Positions 44,666-54,648 of a DNA stretch of 64,000 bases are shown here, piece by piece; positions within the stretch are counted from its first letter, which is position 1; each line of letters opens with the position of its first letter. Origin of the DNA: Parasedimentitalea huanghaiensis (lineage in GTDB: Bacteria; Pseudomonadota; Alphaproteobacteria; Rhodobacterales; Rhodobacteraceae); assembly GCF_009753675.1 (NCBI RefSeq), contig NZ_WQLV01000013.1, positions 1-64,000 of the forward strand, in the 5' to 3' direction. Below the pieces are notes generated by a model. That model worked only from the letters and a program-made list of their open reading frames with translations. It had not been told where the DNA came from and did no database searches. The position numbers and the translations under genes were made by a program.

Positions 44666-45628
44666 ATGCCCCTCACTCTTAATGAAATATCTTCCTCACA
44701 ACGCGATCACGGCGGGGGGTTAGATGCTGCTATGACGCAGTTCGGTGGTAGCCGTTCTGACTGGTTGGATCTATCTACGGGGATCAATCCCGAAATTTTC
44801 CCCATAGCTGCTTTGCAACCCGAGGCTTGGGCCTGCCTGCCTGATCACAACGCCAACCAGAAACTGATCGAATCAGCGCGATCTTTCTGGAAGGTTCCCA
44901 AAAACGCAGCAATCCTTCCCGCCCCCGGAGCATCCGCCCTGATCGCAACAGCGCCAGCGCTGGCAGCGCCACAGACCGTTCAGATCACCCCCCCAACATA
45001 TAACGAACATGCGGCCGGATTTCGCGCGCATGGATGGCAGGTTGCGGACCAAGGTTCGGCCCAAGCTCGGGTGTTGGTCCACCCCAACAATCCCGATGGT
45101 CGTCTCTGGACAGAGCAGGACGTCACCGCGCCACTGACAGTTATCGACGAGAGTTTTTGCGATATTTGCCCGGAACAGAGCCTAATATCGCTAGCGGACC
45201 GTCCTGGCGTTGTGGTGCTGAAAAGCTTTGGCAAGTTTTGGGGATTGGCCGGCTTACGACTTGGATTTGCAATTGGTCACCCTGATCTGATCTCTCGCTT
45301 GTCGACTTGGCTGGGCCCCTGGGCCGTCTCGGGACCCGCCTTGGAAATTGGTGCCCAGGCCTTACAGGATCAGGACTGGGCCACTGCAACCCGCGCCCGG
45401 CTGGCACGGGATAGCGCCCGGCTGGATGCGCTGGTCTTGGCCCGTGGTGGCCATCTGGTCGGCGGCACCTCCCTGTTCCGGCTATACGAGGTCGATGATG
45501 CCATCGCCTGGCATGCAAAGCTTGGTCGCGCTCATATCCTTAGCCGCATCTTCCCCTATTCGAAAACCTTCCTACGTCTTGGTCTGCCGCCAGCAGGTGG
45601 CTGGGACCGGGTTGAGGCCGCGTTGTGA
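44666..45628 (+). CDS. cobC: Threonine-phosphate decarboxylase-like aminotransferase (cobalamin synthesis)
   Basis: 320 residues, fold type I PLP enzyme. [10 protein letters not shown] and the PLP Lys K190 in [16 protein letters not shown] match the CobC/CobD group that makes aminopropanol phosphate for the cobalamin lower loop. The adjoining cbiB gene, overlapping by four bases (GTGA), supports this. It starts with [20 protein letters not shown]. No B12 riboswitch is seen in the 181 bases upstream. Confidence 0.9.
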   Translation: MPLTLNEISSSQRDHGGGLDAAMTQFGGSRSDWLDLSTGINPEIFPIAALQPEAWACLPDHNANQKLIESARSFWKVPKNAAILPAPGASALIATAPALAAPQTVQITPPTYNEHAAGFRAHGWQVADQGSAQARVLVHPNNPDGRLWTEQDVTAPLTVIDESFCDICPEQSLISLADRPGVVVLKSFGKFWGLAGLRLGFAIGHPDLISRLSTWLGPWAVSGPALEIGAQALQDQDWATATRARLARDSARLDALVLARGGHLVGGTSLFRLYEVDDAIAWHAKLGRAHILSRIFPYSKTFLRLGLPPAGGWDRVEAAL

Positions 45629-46536
45629 ATACTGCAACTCTGCTTGTCGCAGCCCTGCTGCTGGATGCGGTGCTTGGTGAGCCAAAGTGGCTTTGGTCGC
45701 GTGTGCCTCACCCCGCGGTTTTGATGGGAAAACTGGTAAAAGCCCTTGATCAGAGCCTAAATAAGGGCAATCACCGTCGTGTGAAAGGTGTTGTGGCAGT
45801 TTTGCTACTGCTCACACTAGCCCTCGCCCTAGGTTCCGTGCTTTCGCAATTTGGCCCCATTGTTGAGATTGTCATTGCCGCCATTTTGATTGCTCAGCGA
45901 TCCTTGGTGGAACACGTAGGGGCTGTTGCGACGGGCCTGCGTCAATCCCTAGACGGTGGTCGCACTGCTGTAGCAATGATTGTCAGCCGCGATACCGCAG
46001 GCATGACGGGCCCTCAGGTGGCGCGCTCTGCCATCGAAAGTGGTGCTGAAAATTTCTCGGACGGTGTCATCGCCCCCGCATTTTGGTTTCTGATTGCTGG
46101 GCTGCCGGGATTGCTGGTCTACAAGACGGTCAACACTGCCGACAGCATGATTGGCTATCGCAACGACCGCTACGAAGAGTTCGGCAAGGCTGCCGCGCGG
46201 CTTGATGATCTGCTCAACCTGATCCCCGCCCGACTGACATGTCTGCTGATCGCCCTGTGCAGTGGCCAGCTGCGCAATTGGCGCCCCATCGTGACCGACG
46301 CCGGGCGGCACCGCTCCCCCAATGCAGGTTGGCCCGAAGCAGCCATGTCCCGCGCTCTGGGTTTGTCGCTGGCTGGTCCGCGTTCTTACGATGGGCAGAT
46401 GCAGGACTTCCCCTGGGTGAATGGCACAGCGCAAAAGGGTATTGGTTCTCATGATATCGACGCCTGCACCGGCAAACTCTGGCAGGTTTGGGGGCTTGCA
46501 CTGGCCATGACGGTTGCCCTTGCCCTTATGTTCTAG
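45625..46536 (+). CDS. cbiB: Adenosylcobinamide-phosphate synthase
   Basis: 303 residues with four or five helices. [30 protein letters not shown] is the CbiB/CobD start signature, and [21 protein letters not shown] is the central conserved block. It attaches aminopropanol (or its phosphate) to cobyric acid at the inner membrane. The start is GTG, coupled to cobC. With the adenosyltransferase at 5291 these are the cobalamin genes of the window. Confidence 0.94.
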   Translation: MNTATLLVAALLLDAVLGEPKWLWSRVPHPAVLMGKLVKALDQSLNKGNHRRVKGVVAVLLLLTLALALGSVLSQFGPIVEIVIAAILIAQRSLVEHVGAVATGLRQSLDGGRTAVAMIVSRDTAGMTGPQVARSAIESGAENFSDGVIAPAFWFLIAGLPGLLVYKTVNTADSMIGYRNDRYEEFGKAAARLDDLLNLIPARLTCLLIALCSGQLRNWRPIVTDAGRHRSPNAGWPEAAMSRALGLSLAGPRSYDGQMQDFPWVNGTAQKGIGSHDIDACTGKLWQVWGLALAMTVALALMF

Positions 46537-46575
46537 CTAACAAGGGCCATCAGTTTCATTGTGGATTGTCCTATC

Positions 46576-47745
46576 ATGCGCTTATTACCCCTTGCCCTTG
46601 TTGCCAGCCTTTTACCCGCCACAGTCTTTGCACAATGTGGCGGCAGTTTTTCCGGGTTTGTCAAAGACCTAAAAAGAGAGGCCGTTGCAGCGGGCCACAG
46701 CAGTGCCACCGCCAAGGCATTCTTTAACGGTGTGAAGCACGATCCCAAGGTGCTGCGGGCCGACCGTGCTCAGGGTGTATTTCAAAAGCCCTTTATCGAA
46801 TTCACCCGTCATTTAATTTCGCAGAACCGTGTTGATCGCGGCCGCTCTATGGCCAAGAAGCACGACGCCACTTTTGATCGTATCGAGGCCACCTATGGTA
46901 TCAACCGCGGCGTGCTGCTGGCATTCTGGGCCTTTGAAACGGATTACGGTTCCTTTCAGGGCGATTTTAACACCCTGAACTCGCTGGTGACACTGGCCCA
47001 TGACTGTCGGCGGCCCGAGTTGTTCCGCCCGCAGATCTTTGCCGCGCTTGAACTGTACGAAACGGGCAATTTCGATCCCAAACGCACCACTGGTGCCTGG
47101 GCAGGTGAGATTGGCATGGTGCAGATGTTGCCACGCGACATCCTTGAAAACGGTGTAGACGGAGACGGCGATGGCAAGGTCAGCCTGAAAACATCGCCTC
47201 AGGATGCGCTAATGTCAGGCGCAAAAATGCTGTCAAACCTAGGCTGGAAGCCGGGTCAGCCATGGCTACAGGAAGTTACAATTCCCAAAGGGCTGGATCT
47301 TTCGAAAACGGGCCCGTCACAGAAGTATTCAGTCTCTAATTGGGCCAATATGGGCGTCAAACCCCGTTCTGGATCTCTTGCAAGCGGGTCGATGCAGGCC
47401 TCTTTGTTATTGCCTCAAGGGCACAAAGGACCCGCCTTTTTGGCCTACCCAAACTTCGACGTCTATTTCGAATGGAACCAAAGCTTCACCTACGTGCTGA
47501 CAGCCGCCTATTTCGCCACCCGACTGGAAGGTGCCAATGTCTATAACGCGGGCAACGCAGATCAGGGACTCAGTGGCAAGCAGATGAAACAGCTTCAACA
47601 GAAGCTGCAGGCGCGTGGGCATGATGTGGGGAAAGTTGACGGAATATTAGGCTCTAAAACACGCATTGCCGTGCAAGCAGAACAGCTCCGTCTTGGGCTG
47701 CCTGCTGACGCCTGGCCAACCCCGGCGCTCTTGGGCAAGCTTTAG
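46576..47745 (+). CDS. Lytic murein transglycosylase (MltB-like) with peptidoglycan-binding domain
   Basis: 389 residues. A signal peptide (MRLLPLALVASLLPATVFAQ) is followed by the MltB-type catalytic domain with the probable catalytic Glu in FWAFETDYGSFQGDFNTLNSL, and GEIGMVQMLPRDIL. The C-terminal 60 residues form a peptidoglycan-binding domain (LQQKLQARGHDVGKVDGILG). It cleaves glycan strands in the periplasm. A GTG at 46561 could start it 5 codons earlier, but the signal peptide fits the ATG. Confidence 0.92.
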   Translation: MRLLPLALVASLLPATVFAQCGGSFSGFVKDLKREAVAAGHSSATAKAFFNGVKHDPKVLRADRAQGVFQKPFIEFTRHLISQNRVDRGRSMAKKHDATFDRIEATYGINRGVLLAFWAFETDYGSFQGDFNTLNSLVTLAHDCRRPELFRPQIFAALELYETGNFDPKRTTGAWAGEIGMVQMLPRDILENGVDGDGDGKVSLKTSPQDALMSGAKMLSNLGWKPGQPWLQEVTIPKGLDLSKTGPSQKYSVSNWANMGVKPRSGSLASGSMQASLLLPQGHKGPAFLAYPNFDVYFEWNQSFTYVLTAAYFATRLEGANVYNAGNADQGLSGKQMKQLQQKLQARGHDVGKVDGILGSKTRIAVQAEQLRLGLPADAWPTPALLGKL

Positions 47746-47757
47746 AACGAAAGTGCG

Positions 47758-47777
47758 GCGGGGGGGCTCCCCCCCGC
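47758..47777. terminator. GC hairpin between convergent genes
   Basis: GCGGGGGG, loop GCTC, CCCCCCGC. It sits between the transglycosylase and the convergent YbjN gene but has no T run on either side, so it may be a weak or Rho-assisted terminator. Confidence 0.35.
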
Positions 47778-47786
47778 TCACATTGA

Positions 47787-48254
47787 TCACCAGTCGATGA
47801 ACTCTTCAAATTCACCCTGGGCTTTTGACCATTTGCTGGTCAATGCCGCAAAATCATCTGCAGTCACACCGGTGTTTCCTAAGTAGAGATCATGCTCAAT
47901 CCGGGCCGACCCACCTTCGGAAATATAACCACGGGCAAAACGGTTATTGGCGTTCCACTCGTTGATCTTGGCTTTGCGTACGCTGCCTTCGGTTTGGTAA
48001 CCCGAAAAGAACTGGATCGATTTGCAATCGGAATTGTTGCTGCATCCGTAAAAGTACAATGTGAAGTCGGTACCGTAGTAATCGACTTCCAGCATCGGAT
48101 CGCCAGTGTTATCCACCGTGCTTTCAACGTCTGCACCTTCTTCAACAAAAAACTGCACCAGGCTGTCAGGATCTGACGCCACCAGCATCTGTGCTGATGC
48201 CAATGACGGCAGCGATAGAACGGCTGCGGCCGTAATCTTGGCAATAAAATTCAT
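47787..48254 (-). CDS. YbjN-domain exported protein
   Basis: 155 residues with a cleavable signal peptide (MNFIAKITAAAVLSLPSLASA). The mature part has the YbjN pattern: DPDSLVQFFVEEGADVE at its start and the aromatic-rich DFTLYFYGC with FFSGYQTEG. Four residues later there is a Cys pair (CSNNSDC) that may form a disulfide in the periplasm. YbjN proteins in E. coli are linked to stress and motility; this subfamily is exported and its function unknown. It is downstream of smc. Confidence 0.85.
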   Translation of the reverse strand: MNFIAKITAAAVLSLPSLASAQMLVASDPDSLVQFFVEEGADVESTVDNTGDPMLEVDYYGTDFTLYFYGCSNNSDCKSIQFFSGYQTEGSVRKAKINEWNANNRFARGYISEGGSARIEHDLYLGNTGVTADDFAALTSKWSKAQGEFEEFIDW

Positions 48255-48325
48255 TGGTATTCCCTTTTTTCCTTAGACATTCATATTAAAATAGTTGGCG
48301 CCTGCACCACAAGAGCCGATGCAGC

Positions 48326-51300
48326 TCAGGCCACCATAGCCTCGGCCTTTTTCAAATCAACCGAGACCAGCTGGCTGACGCCTTGTTCCTGCATCGTGAC
48401 ACCAAACAGCCGGTCCATACGGGCCATTGTCACCGCGTGGTGGGTGATGATCAAAAACCGGGTGTCGGTCTGGCGACACATCTCATCCAGAAGATCACAG
48501 AATCGCGTGACGTTGGCGTCATCCAATGGCGCATCAACTTCGTCCAGCACGCAAATAGGCGCCGGGTTGGCCAGAAACACAGCAAAGATCAGCGCCAGTG
48601 CCGTGAGGGTCTGCTCGCCACCAGACAGCAGTGACAGGGTCGACAATTTCTTGCCTGGGGGCTGACACATGATCTCTAGCCCCGCGTCCAGCGGATCGTC
48701 ACTTTCGACCATGACCAGACTGGCCTCTCCCCCACCAAACAGGTGCCTGAACAATGATGAGAAGCTACCGTTGACTTGCTCAAAGGCGGTCAGCAGCCGT
48801 TCGCGACCTTCGCGGTTCAGGCTGGCAATCCCGTTGCGTAGAGTCTTTACCGCCTCTTCCAGATCCGATTTTTCGCTGACAAGCGTGTTATGCTCTTCTT
48901 CTACGTCGCGGGCATCTTCTTCGGCACGCAGGTTAACCGCGCCAAGTGCATCGCGCTGGCGTTTGTGGCGGTTTACCTCAACCTCCAGAACTTCGGCTTC
49001 TGGCATCGTCTCGGGGTCTGCTTCCAGCTGGTTCAGCAATTGATGGGGTGTCAGCTGTTGATCTTCTGCAATGCGCTCACTCGCGTGGGCAACAGTTTCA
49101 CGGGCGGCCTCACACAAGGCCTCTGCACGGGCACGAGCCTCACGCGCTTCTGACGCCAGTCTCTCGGCCTCACGTTCCGTGTGCACCGCCTCGCGCAACA
49201 CAGCCTCTGCAGCAATCAATGCATCGCTCGCGTCGCTTTTACGGACCTCCGCCTCTTCGATCGACTCGTTCAACTCTTCACGCGTCTCGGCAATTTCAAA
49301 CGGGACCGCGTTGGCCTCTTCCAGCTCTTCCTGAGAGGCCTCCCGACGTTCGGCCAATTCTGTGATCCGCCGTTCTGCACTGTCCAACCGATGTTTCCAG
49401 CCGCTGACCTCTTTGGTCACCTGTTGCGCCCGTTTGGTGCGCGCTTCACCCTCTCGGCGCAGCTCATCATGGGTTGAGCGATGCGACAGCATGGTGACGC
49501 GCGCCGCTTCAACCGATTGTTTGATATCCTCAACACCACTCCGCGCGGTTTCCAGATCACCCAGCGCAGCCAAGGCTGTCTCGGCTTCCGACAATTGTGC
49601 CTGCGCGGTGGTGGCATCCTCGTCGTGGCGTGTGACTGCGATCCCCAGGGTTTCCAACTTACCTTCAGCCAGATTTCGGTTGGCCTCTGCCCGGCTAAGC
49701 AGCCTTGCACTATCTGCAACCCGCTGGTCAGCCGCGCGGCGGGCCTGACGGGCATCCTGATCAGCCTGGGTCACCTGTTCCAGCTTGCGCATCAACACCT
49801 CATGTGCCGCTCGCGCGCCCTCGGCCCGGGCGCCAACCCGTTCCATCTCTTGCTTCAGCGCCTCCAGCCGGTTCAATTGCTCCAACCGCAGCGCTGCTGC
49901 GCTTGGGGCATCCTCAGCCCAGGCCCGGAATCCATCCCACCGCCACAGGTCGCCTTCCAATGACACCAACCGTTGTCCGGGCTGCAACTGCCCCTGCAGC
50001 CGTGGTCCGGTATCACCGTCCACCAGTCCAATCTGTGCAATCCGCCGACCCAGTGCGTCAGGTCCAGAGACATGCCGCGCCAAAGGCATTGCTCCTTCGG
50101 GCATCGGAACGTCACGCTCGTAAGCCGGCAAATCCACCCAGCCCGATGGCCCGTCCGCCGCAACCCGTGGCACCCGCAGGTCGTCTGCCAAGGCCGCACC
50201 CAGCGCCTTTTCATACCCCGGTTCTACCTGCAACTCGTCCAGGACCTGACCACCCTCAGCAGTGTCCCGTTCGACCAGCTTGGCCAACGCTGTGACCTCA
50301 GCCCTTAGCGCGCCCAACTCCCCTTCGGCCTCTGACCGCCCTGCCCTGGCATCGGATTCGCGGGCCTGCGTGTCGTTGCGCATCTCATCCGCAACAGCCA
50401 GTGCTTCTTCGGCGAGCTCTGCTGCCTCCCGTGTTTCTTCTTCGGCCTCAATGGCACTCTCAAACACCGTTTCCGCCTGTGTTAGAGCCACTTTTGCCTC
50501 GTTCACAGCACTACGTGCCTGATCGCCCTCCCCCATGGCCCGCATCAGTGTACGGTTGTGATCTTCGACCAAGCGCTGTGCGGATTGATGCCGCGCAGCC
50601 AGTCGCGCGACATCTTCTGTCAGCTGGGCAAGATGGTCCTCGTGCCCCTGCAAAATACCTGCCGCATCTCGTGACAGGTCGGCGGCCTTACTCAGCCGAT
50701 CATCGTGGCCTTCGCCCGCTTTTGACAACTCCCGGGCTTCCCACTCGAGCTGCTCAATCGTTTCACCAGCATCCCGGTTCAAACCGCTTTCCCGGTCGAT
50801 ATCACGGCCTAGCTGCAGAACTCTGTTGGTCAGGGTCTCAATCGCCTGCCGGGCCTGCGCTTCTTGCGCGCCCAATGCATCGCGTTGCACAACCAACCGC
50901 TGCAGGATCGCTGCCGCCACGGCCTCTTCTTCGCGCAGTGGCGGCAGCTGTTCCTCAGCCTTGCCGCGCTGTTCGGACGAGAGACGCGCCATCGCCTCCC
51001 CCTTGGCGGCTTCACTGACGCGCAAACGCTCTACTTCTTCGGAGGCCAAACGTGCATCGTCGGCCTCACGCCAACGGCGGTACAACAACATGCCTTCGGC
51101 GCGACGCAACTGCTCGCCGATTGTGCGATATCTCTGAGCTTGGCGCGCCTGACGCGCCAATTGCGCCAGCTGAGCAGCCAGCTGCTCGATCACATCATCA
51201 ACCCGCAGTAAATTTGCCTCGGTGCCTTTCAGCTTCAGCTCGGCCTCATGGCGGCGCTGATACAATCCCGAGATCCCTGCCGCCTCCTCCAGGATCCGGC

Positions 51301-51781
51301 GCCTTGCCTTGGGCTTGGCGCTGATCAAAACCGCGATCTGTCCCTGACTGACCAGAGCAGGACTATGCGCCCCGGTCGAGGCATCCGCAAACAGCATCTG
51401 AACATCGCGGGCCCGAACATCTTTGGTATTGGCTTTATAGGCACTGCCAACATCGCGGGTGATACGGCGGACAATCTCTAGATTGTCACTTTCGTTAAAC
51501 CCCGAAGGAGCTAAGCGTTCAGTGTTATCAATCTGCAGGCTGACTTCGGCAAAGTTTCGGGCGCCACGGGAATTTGCACCAGCGAAAATGACGTCTTCCA
51601 TACCGCCGCCACGCATTGATTTGGGGCGGTTCTCCCCCATCACCCAACGCAGTGCTTCCAGCAAGTTCGATTTCCCACAGCCATTTGGACCGACAACGCC
51701 AGTTAGACCATCCGAGATAACCAGATCGGTCGGGTCTACAAAACTTTTAAAGCCGGTCAGTCTGAGCTTGGAAAAACGCAA
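48326..51781 (-). CDS. smc: Chromosome segregation protein SMC
   Basis: 1151 residues. The N-terminal ATPase half has Walker A GPNGCGKSN (31-39); long coiled coils flank a hinge near 510-640; the C-terminal half has the signature LSLLSGGEQTLTALALIFA and Walker B ICVLDEVDAPLDD. With ScpA/B it compacts the chromosome. The start codon is TTG at 51781 with AGGGG before it, and the protein begins MRFSKLRLTGFKSFVDP as in the family. It follows the small lipoprotein gene by 117 bases. Confidence 0.97.
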   Translation of the reverse strand: MRFSKLRLTGFKSFVDPTDLVISDGLTGVVGPNGCGKSNLLEALRWVMGENRPKSMRGGGMEDVIFAGANSRGARNFAEVSLQIDNTERLAPSGFNESDNLEIVRRITRDVGSAYKANTKDVRARDVQMLFADASTGAHSPALVSQGQIAVLISAKPKARRRILEEAAGISGLYQRRHEAELKLKGTEANLLRVDDVIEQLAAQLAQLARQARQAQRYRTIGEQLRRAEGMLLYRRWREADDARLASEEVERLRVSEAAKGEAMARLSSEQRGKAEEQLPPLREEEAVAAAILQRLVVQRDALGAQEAQARQAIETLTNRVLQLGRDIDRESGLNRDAGETIEQLEWEARELSKAGEGHDDRLSKAADLSRDAAGILQGHEDHLAQLTEDVARLAARHQSAQRLVEDHNRTLMRAMGEGDQARSAVNEAKVALTQAETVFESAIEAEEETREAAELAEEALAVADEMRNDTQARESDARAGRSEAEGELGALRAEVTALAKLVERDTAEGGQVLDELQVEPGYEKALGAALADDLRVPRVAADGPSGWVDLPAYERDVPMPEGAMPLARHVSGPDALGRRIAQIGLVDGDTGPRLQGQLQPGQRLVSLEGDLWRWDGFRAWAEDAPSAAALRLEQLNRLEALKQEMERVGARAEGARAAHEVLMRKLEQVTQADQDARQARRAADQRVADSARLLSRAEANRNLAEGKLETLGIAVTRHDEDATTAQAQLSEAETALAALGDLETARSGVEDIKQSVEAARVTMLSHRSTHDELRREGEARTKRAQQVTKEVSGWKHRLDSAERRITELAERREASQEELEEANAVPFEIAETREELNESIEEAEVRKSDASDALIAAEAVLREAVHTEREAERLASEAREARARAEALCEAARETVAHASERIAEDQQLTPHQLLNQLEADPETMPEAEVLEVEVNRHKRQRDALGAVNLRAEEDARDVEEEHNTLVSEKSDLEEAVKTLRNGIASLNREGRERLLTAFEQVNGSFSSLFRHLFGGGEASLVMVESDDPLDAGLEIMCQPPGKKLSTLSLLSGGEQTLTALALIFAVFLANPAPICVLDEVDAPLDDANVTRFCDLLDEMCRQTDTRFLIITHHAVTMARMDRLFGVTMQEQGVSQLVSVDLKKAEAMVA

Positions 51782-51898
51782 ATTTGCCCCTGTTCGATTC
51801 AGTTAGAACCAAACCTGAACGGTTCCGGGCGACCAAGTCAACGCCGCAGCCCAAAATCGGCCAATGCGTCCCGGCTTCTTCGCCGTATGTTGCGGATA

Positions 51899-52306
51899 TC
51901 ACTGCAAAGTCGCAGTTTTTGGGCAATCATATCTTGGATATGCAATCACAGTTTGCGCCCGCACCCATTCGGACACCTCTACACATGCATAATTTTTGGA
52001 AACTGGCGCCTTGGCCCGGACCTCACAATCCAGCACTCCTGTCAGCACGGCCTGATCGCCCAACACACCGGTAACCACGCATCCACTAACCCGCGCCATT
52101 GCAAAACCAGCCTGTGCCCGCAAGGGCCCCAGTCGTGGTGCATACTGCGGGTTTGTGCGGATCGCCTCCGCCAGGTTTCCCCTGACCCGCACGTCAAACA
52201 CACTTCCGTCGACATGTATTTGAACCGGTTCCACACCGCGAAAGTGGCGGGTTTCCGTCGAGCACGCCTGCAGCAACAAGATCGACACTATTACAGTTGC
52301 CCGCAT
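51899..52306 (-). CDS. Small putative lipoprotein of unknown function
   Basis: 135 residues with a lipoprotein signal, lipobox LLQACS (Cys15). The mature part holds cysteines in SGCVVTG, LDCEVRA, NYACVEV and RYDCPK, possibly two disulfides in the periplasm. No family is recognised. AGGAGGGCGATC precedes the ATG. It is between the aminotransferase gene and smc on the same strand. Confidence 0.8.
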   Translation of the reverse strand: MRATVIVSILLLQACSTETRHFRGVEPVQIHVDGSVFDVRVRGNLAEAIRTNPQYAPRLGPLRAQAGFAMARVSGCVVTGVLGDQAVLTGVLDCEVRAKAPVSKNYACVEVSEWVRAQTVIAYPRYDCPKTATLQ

Positions 52307-52329
52307 GATCGCCCTCCTGTCGCTTTAGG

Positions 52330-52366
52330 GTTGCGCAATACGGTTAATAAAACCTTGCTGCGCAAC
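52330..52366. promoter_or_regulatory. Nested inverted repeat between aminotransferase and lipoprotein genes
   Basis: Outer arms GTTGCGCA (52330-52337) and TGCGCAAC (52359-52366), inner arms GGTT and AACC around AATAA, with 4x4 mismatches between. No T run on either strand, so it is more likely an operator pair or a mRNA hairpin than a terminator. Confidence 0.4.
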
Positions 52367-52371
52367 AGGTC

Positions 52372-53580
52372 TCATACCTCGCGCAACAAACCGCCCAGCT
52401 TCTCAATCCCTGTTCTGATTTCGCTCTCGTCAGAGCAAGAAAAACTAAGCCGGATCGTATTACCGCCCGATCCATCGGCAAAAAACGCCCGCCCCGGAAC
52501 AAAGGCAACCCCAATACTTTCCAGAGACTGCGCTAGCAACTCTGCCCCATCCATTTCAGTTGGCAGCGTCACCCAAATAAACATGCCACCTTCGGGACGT
52601 GTCCAGCTGACATTTGCTGGCATATACTGATCAAGCGCCGCCAACATGGCATCCCTTCGCTGTCGATAGGCATCACGAAGCGTTTCAACGTGACCGTCAA
52701 AGATCTCCTCGGCCACCTCATGCATCGCCATCTGGTTCAGCGTCGGTGAGTGCAGATCCGCAGCCTGCTTCAACAACACCAGTTTAGATATCACCGGCTT
52801 TGCCGCCACAACCCAACCAACACGCAATCCCGGTGACAAGGTTTTAGAGAACGTCCCGCAATAAATCGTCCGGCATGCTTCGATGTCGCCCTTGCGGGCG
52901 ATCTCAAGCGACAACAACGGCGGCACCTGCTCGCCGTCATAGCGCAGTGATTGATAGGCAGCATCCTCAATCAAAGCACAGCCCAGACTTTCAGTCAGAT
53001 CCAGCAGCGATTCACGTCCACGCTGATCCAATGTCTCACCTGTTGGGTTTGCGAAATCGGCCGACAGATAGGCGAACTTCACCTGGCCACCCGCATTTTC
53101 GGCTTCCTCGGCATAGCTCTCGGCTTTTCGATTCCCATTCGCCGTTAGCTGGTCATATCGTGGCTCATAGGCATTGAACGCGGCCAGCGCCCCGAGGTAA
53201 GTTGGCCACCCCACCAGTGCGGTGTCACCGGGGGAAAGAAACACTTTACCCAGATAGTCCAGCGCTTGTTGCGAACCAGAGGTGATGAGGATGTTGTCCG
53301 CTGAACAAGGTACTCCAATTTTCGCCATTTCGCCCACAATCCACTGCCGCAGCGGCAGATATCCCTCGCTGACCGAGTACTGCAGCGCCTGCGCTTGGGT
53401 GTCAGGGCTAAGCCCGTTGGCAAAGGCGGTTGCGAACTCTGAAGCAGGAAAAAGTGCCGGATCTGGAATACCTCCGGCAAAAGAAATTAGCCCGGGCCGG
53501 TCCAGCAGTTTCAACAACTCACGAATTTCCGACGCCTGCATGCGCGACGCACGGCTGGCAAAGATCTGAGACAAGGTCAT
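52372..53580 (-). CDS. PLP-dependent aminotransferase (LysN/MocR-core type)
   Basis: 402 residues, fold type I. LISFAGGIPDPALFP at the start and the PLP Lys K246 in GTFSKTLSPGLRVGW are the hallmarks of the 2-aminoadipate/kynurenine transaminase group (family AAT-1 gamma). The substrate could be aromatic or branched amino acids. AGGAGCC precedes the ATG at 53580. It is divergent from the GntR/FCD regulator, which may control it. Confidence 0.91.
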   Translation of the reverse strand: MTLSQIFASRASRMQASEIRELLKLLDRPGLISFAGGIPDPALFPASEFATAFANGLSPDTQAQALQYSVSEGYLPLRQWIVGEMAKIGVPCSADNILITSGSQQALDYLGKVFLSPGDTALVGWPTYLGALAAFNAYEPRYDQLTANGNRKAESYAEEAENAGGQVKFAYLSADFANPTGETLDQRGRESLLDLTESLGCALIEDAAYQSLRYDGEQVPPLLSLEIARKGDIEACRTIYCGTFSKTLSPGLRVGWVVAAKPVISKLVLLKQAADLHSPTLNQMAMHEVAEEIFDGHVETLRDAYRQRRDAMLAALDQYMPANVSWTRPEGGMFIWVTLPTEMDGAELLAQSLESIGVAFVPGRAFFADGSGGNTIRLSFSCSDESEIRTGIEKLGGLLREV

Positions 53581-53710
53581 GCTGGCTCCTATAGGCAAGA
53601 TTTGAGTTGAAGCTAAGGATCTTGCAAATAGAGTCAACAATGCTGACCTAATGTTTCAATGATCGTGATCAAAACGAATTTTCCCGCCACTTGCGGCAAC
53701 TCACCGGGCG

Positions 53711-53729
53711 TGGTCAAATGATCTAACCA
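53711..53729. promoter_or_regulatory. Candidate GntR/FCD operator
   Basis: Imperfect dyad TGGT-11 bases-ACCA with further internal matches, 18 bases before the GntR-type ATG. FadR/PdhR-type sites use TGGT and ACCA half-sites, but usually 3 bases apart, so this match is weak. Confidence 0.3.
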
Positions 53730-53747
53730 ATTTACCCGAGAGTCAAA

Positions 53748-54518
53748 ATGCCGTTCCAAAAAGTCCAACCCGAAAAGCTCTCTGCATCCGTTGTGCGTCA
53801 GATTGAAAAGCTGATCCTGCGCGGCATCCTGACACCAGGTGAACGGCTGCCCTCGGAACGCGAATTGGCCGAACGCCTGGGTGTTTCCCGTCCCTCACTA
53901 CGCGACGCCATTGCGGATCTTCAAAACAAAGGACTGCTGGCCGCCAAGGCCGGGTCCGGCATCTTTGTTGCCGACGTCCTTGGTTCGGCTTTTTCCCCAG
54001 CACTGGTTGAACTGTTTGCCACCCATGACGAGGCCGTGTTCGACTACCTGTCCTTTCGCCGTGATATGGAAGGCCTGGCCGCTGAGAGGGCCGCGCGCTT
54101 TGGCTCGGATGCGGATCTGGTGCTTATTCAGACCATATTCGACAAGATGGTGGCGGCAGGTGATCCATCCCTGTCAGACGAGGCGGCAAGTCTGGACGCC
54201 CAGTTCCATTCCGCCATCATGGACGCCAGCCACAACGTGATCATGCTACATATGATGCGGTCGATGTTCGACCTGTTGCACCAAGGCGTGTTCTACAACC
54301 GCCGCATCATGTTCAGCCAACACATCACCTATGACGCCCTGCTGGGGCAACACCGCGATATCAACACCGCGCTACAAGCCCGCGACCCCACCGCTGCACG
54401 TGCCGCGGTTGAAACCCATCTCGATTATGTAAAGCAGGCATTGGCAGATCATCAAAAGTCCGAAGCCAACGCCGCAGTAGCGCGACAGCGGCTTGAACAT
54501 GAGGCTCAGAAGAGGTGA
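53748..54518 (+). CDS. GntR-family regulator, FCD (FadR) subfamily
   Basis: 256 residues. The winged helix-turn-helix has RLPSERELAERLGVSRPSLRDAIADLQNKGLL, which is the GntR signature; the C-terminal FCD ligand domain has Asp, His-rich helices (LDAQFHSAIMDASHN, LLGQHRDI) that bind a metal and an organic acid. Relatives sense pyruvate, lactate or glycolate. The target is not obvious; the divergent aminotransferase gene 167 bases away is a candidate. Confidence 0.91.
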   Translation: MPFQKVQPEKLSASVVRQIEKLILRGILTPGERLPSERELAERLGVSRPSLRDAIADLQNKGLLAAKAGSGIFVADVLGSAFSPALVELFATHDEAVFDYLSFRRDMEGLAAERAARFGSDADLVLIQTIFDKMVAAGDPSLSDEAASLDAQFHSAIMDASHNVIMLHMMRSMFDLLHQGVFYNRRIMFSQHITYDALLGQHRDINTALQARDPTAARAAVETHLDYVKQALADHQKSEANAAVARQRLEHEAQKR

Positions 54519-54648
54519 GGAGCGGGGGCTAGCCACCGGTCTCAAGTTAAGCCCCTTACGCGGCCATTGTGGCACTTAGCGCTCTTTCGCGAATGTCTGT
54601 TTTTTCCTATGTACGGGGAAGTGTATCCATTGACCTACGGGAAAGACG

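Noticed and set aside
47758-47777. Strong bidirectional terminator
   Set aside because: The G/C hairpin lacks a T run on both strands, so it is kept only as a weak candidate.
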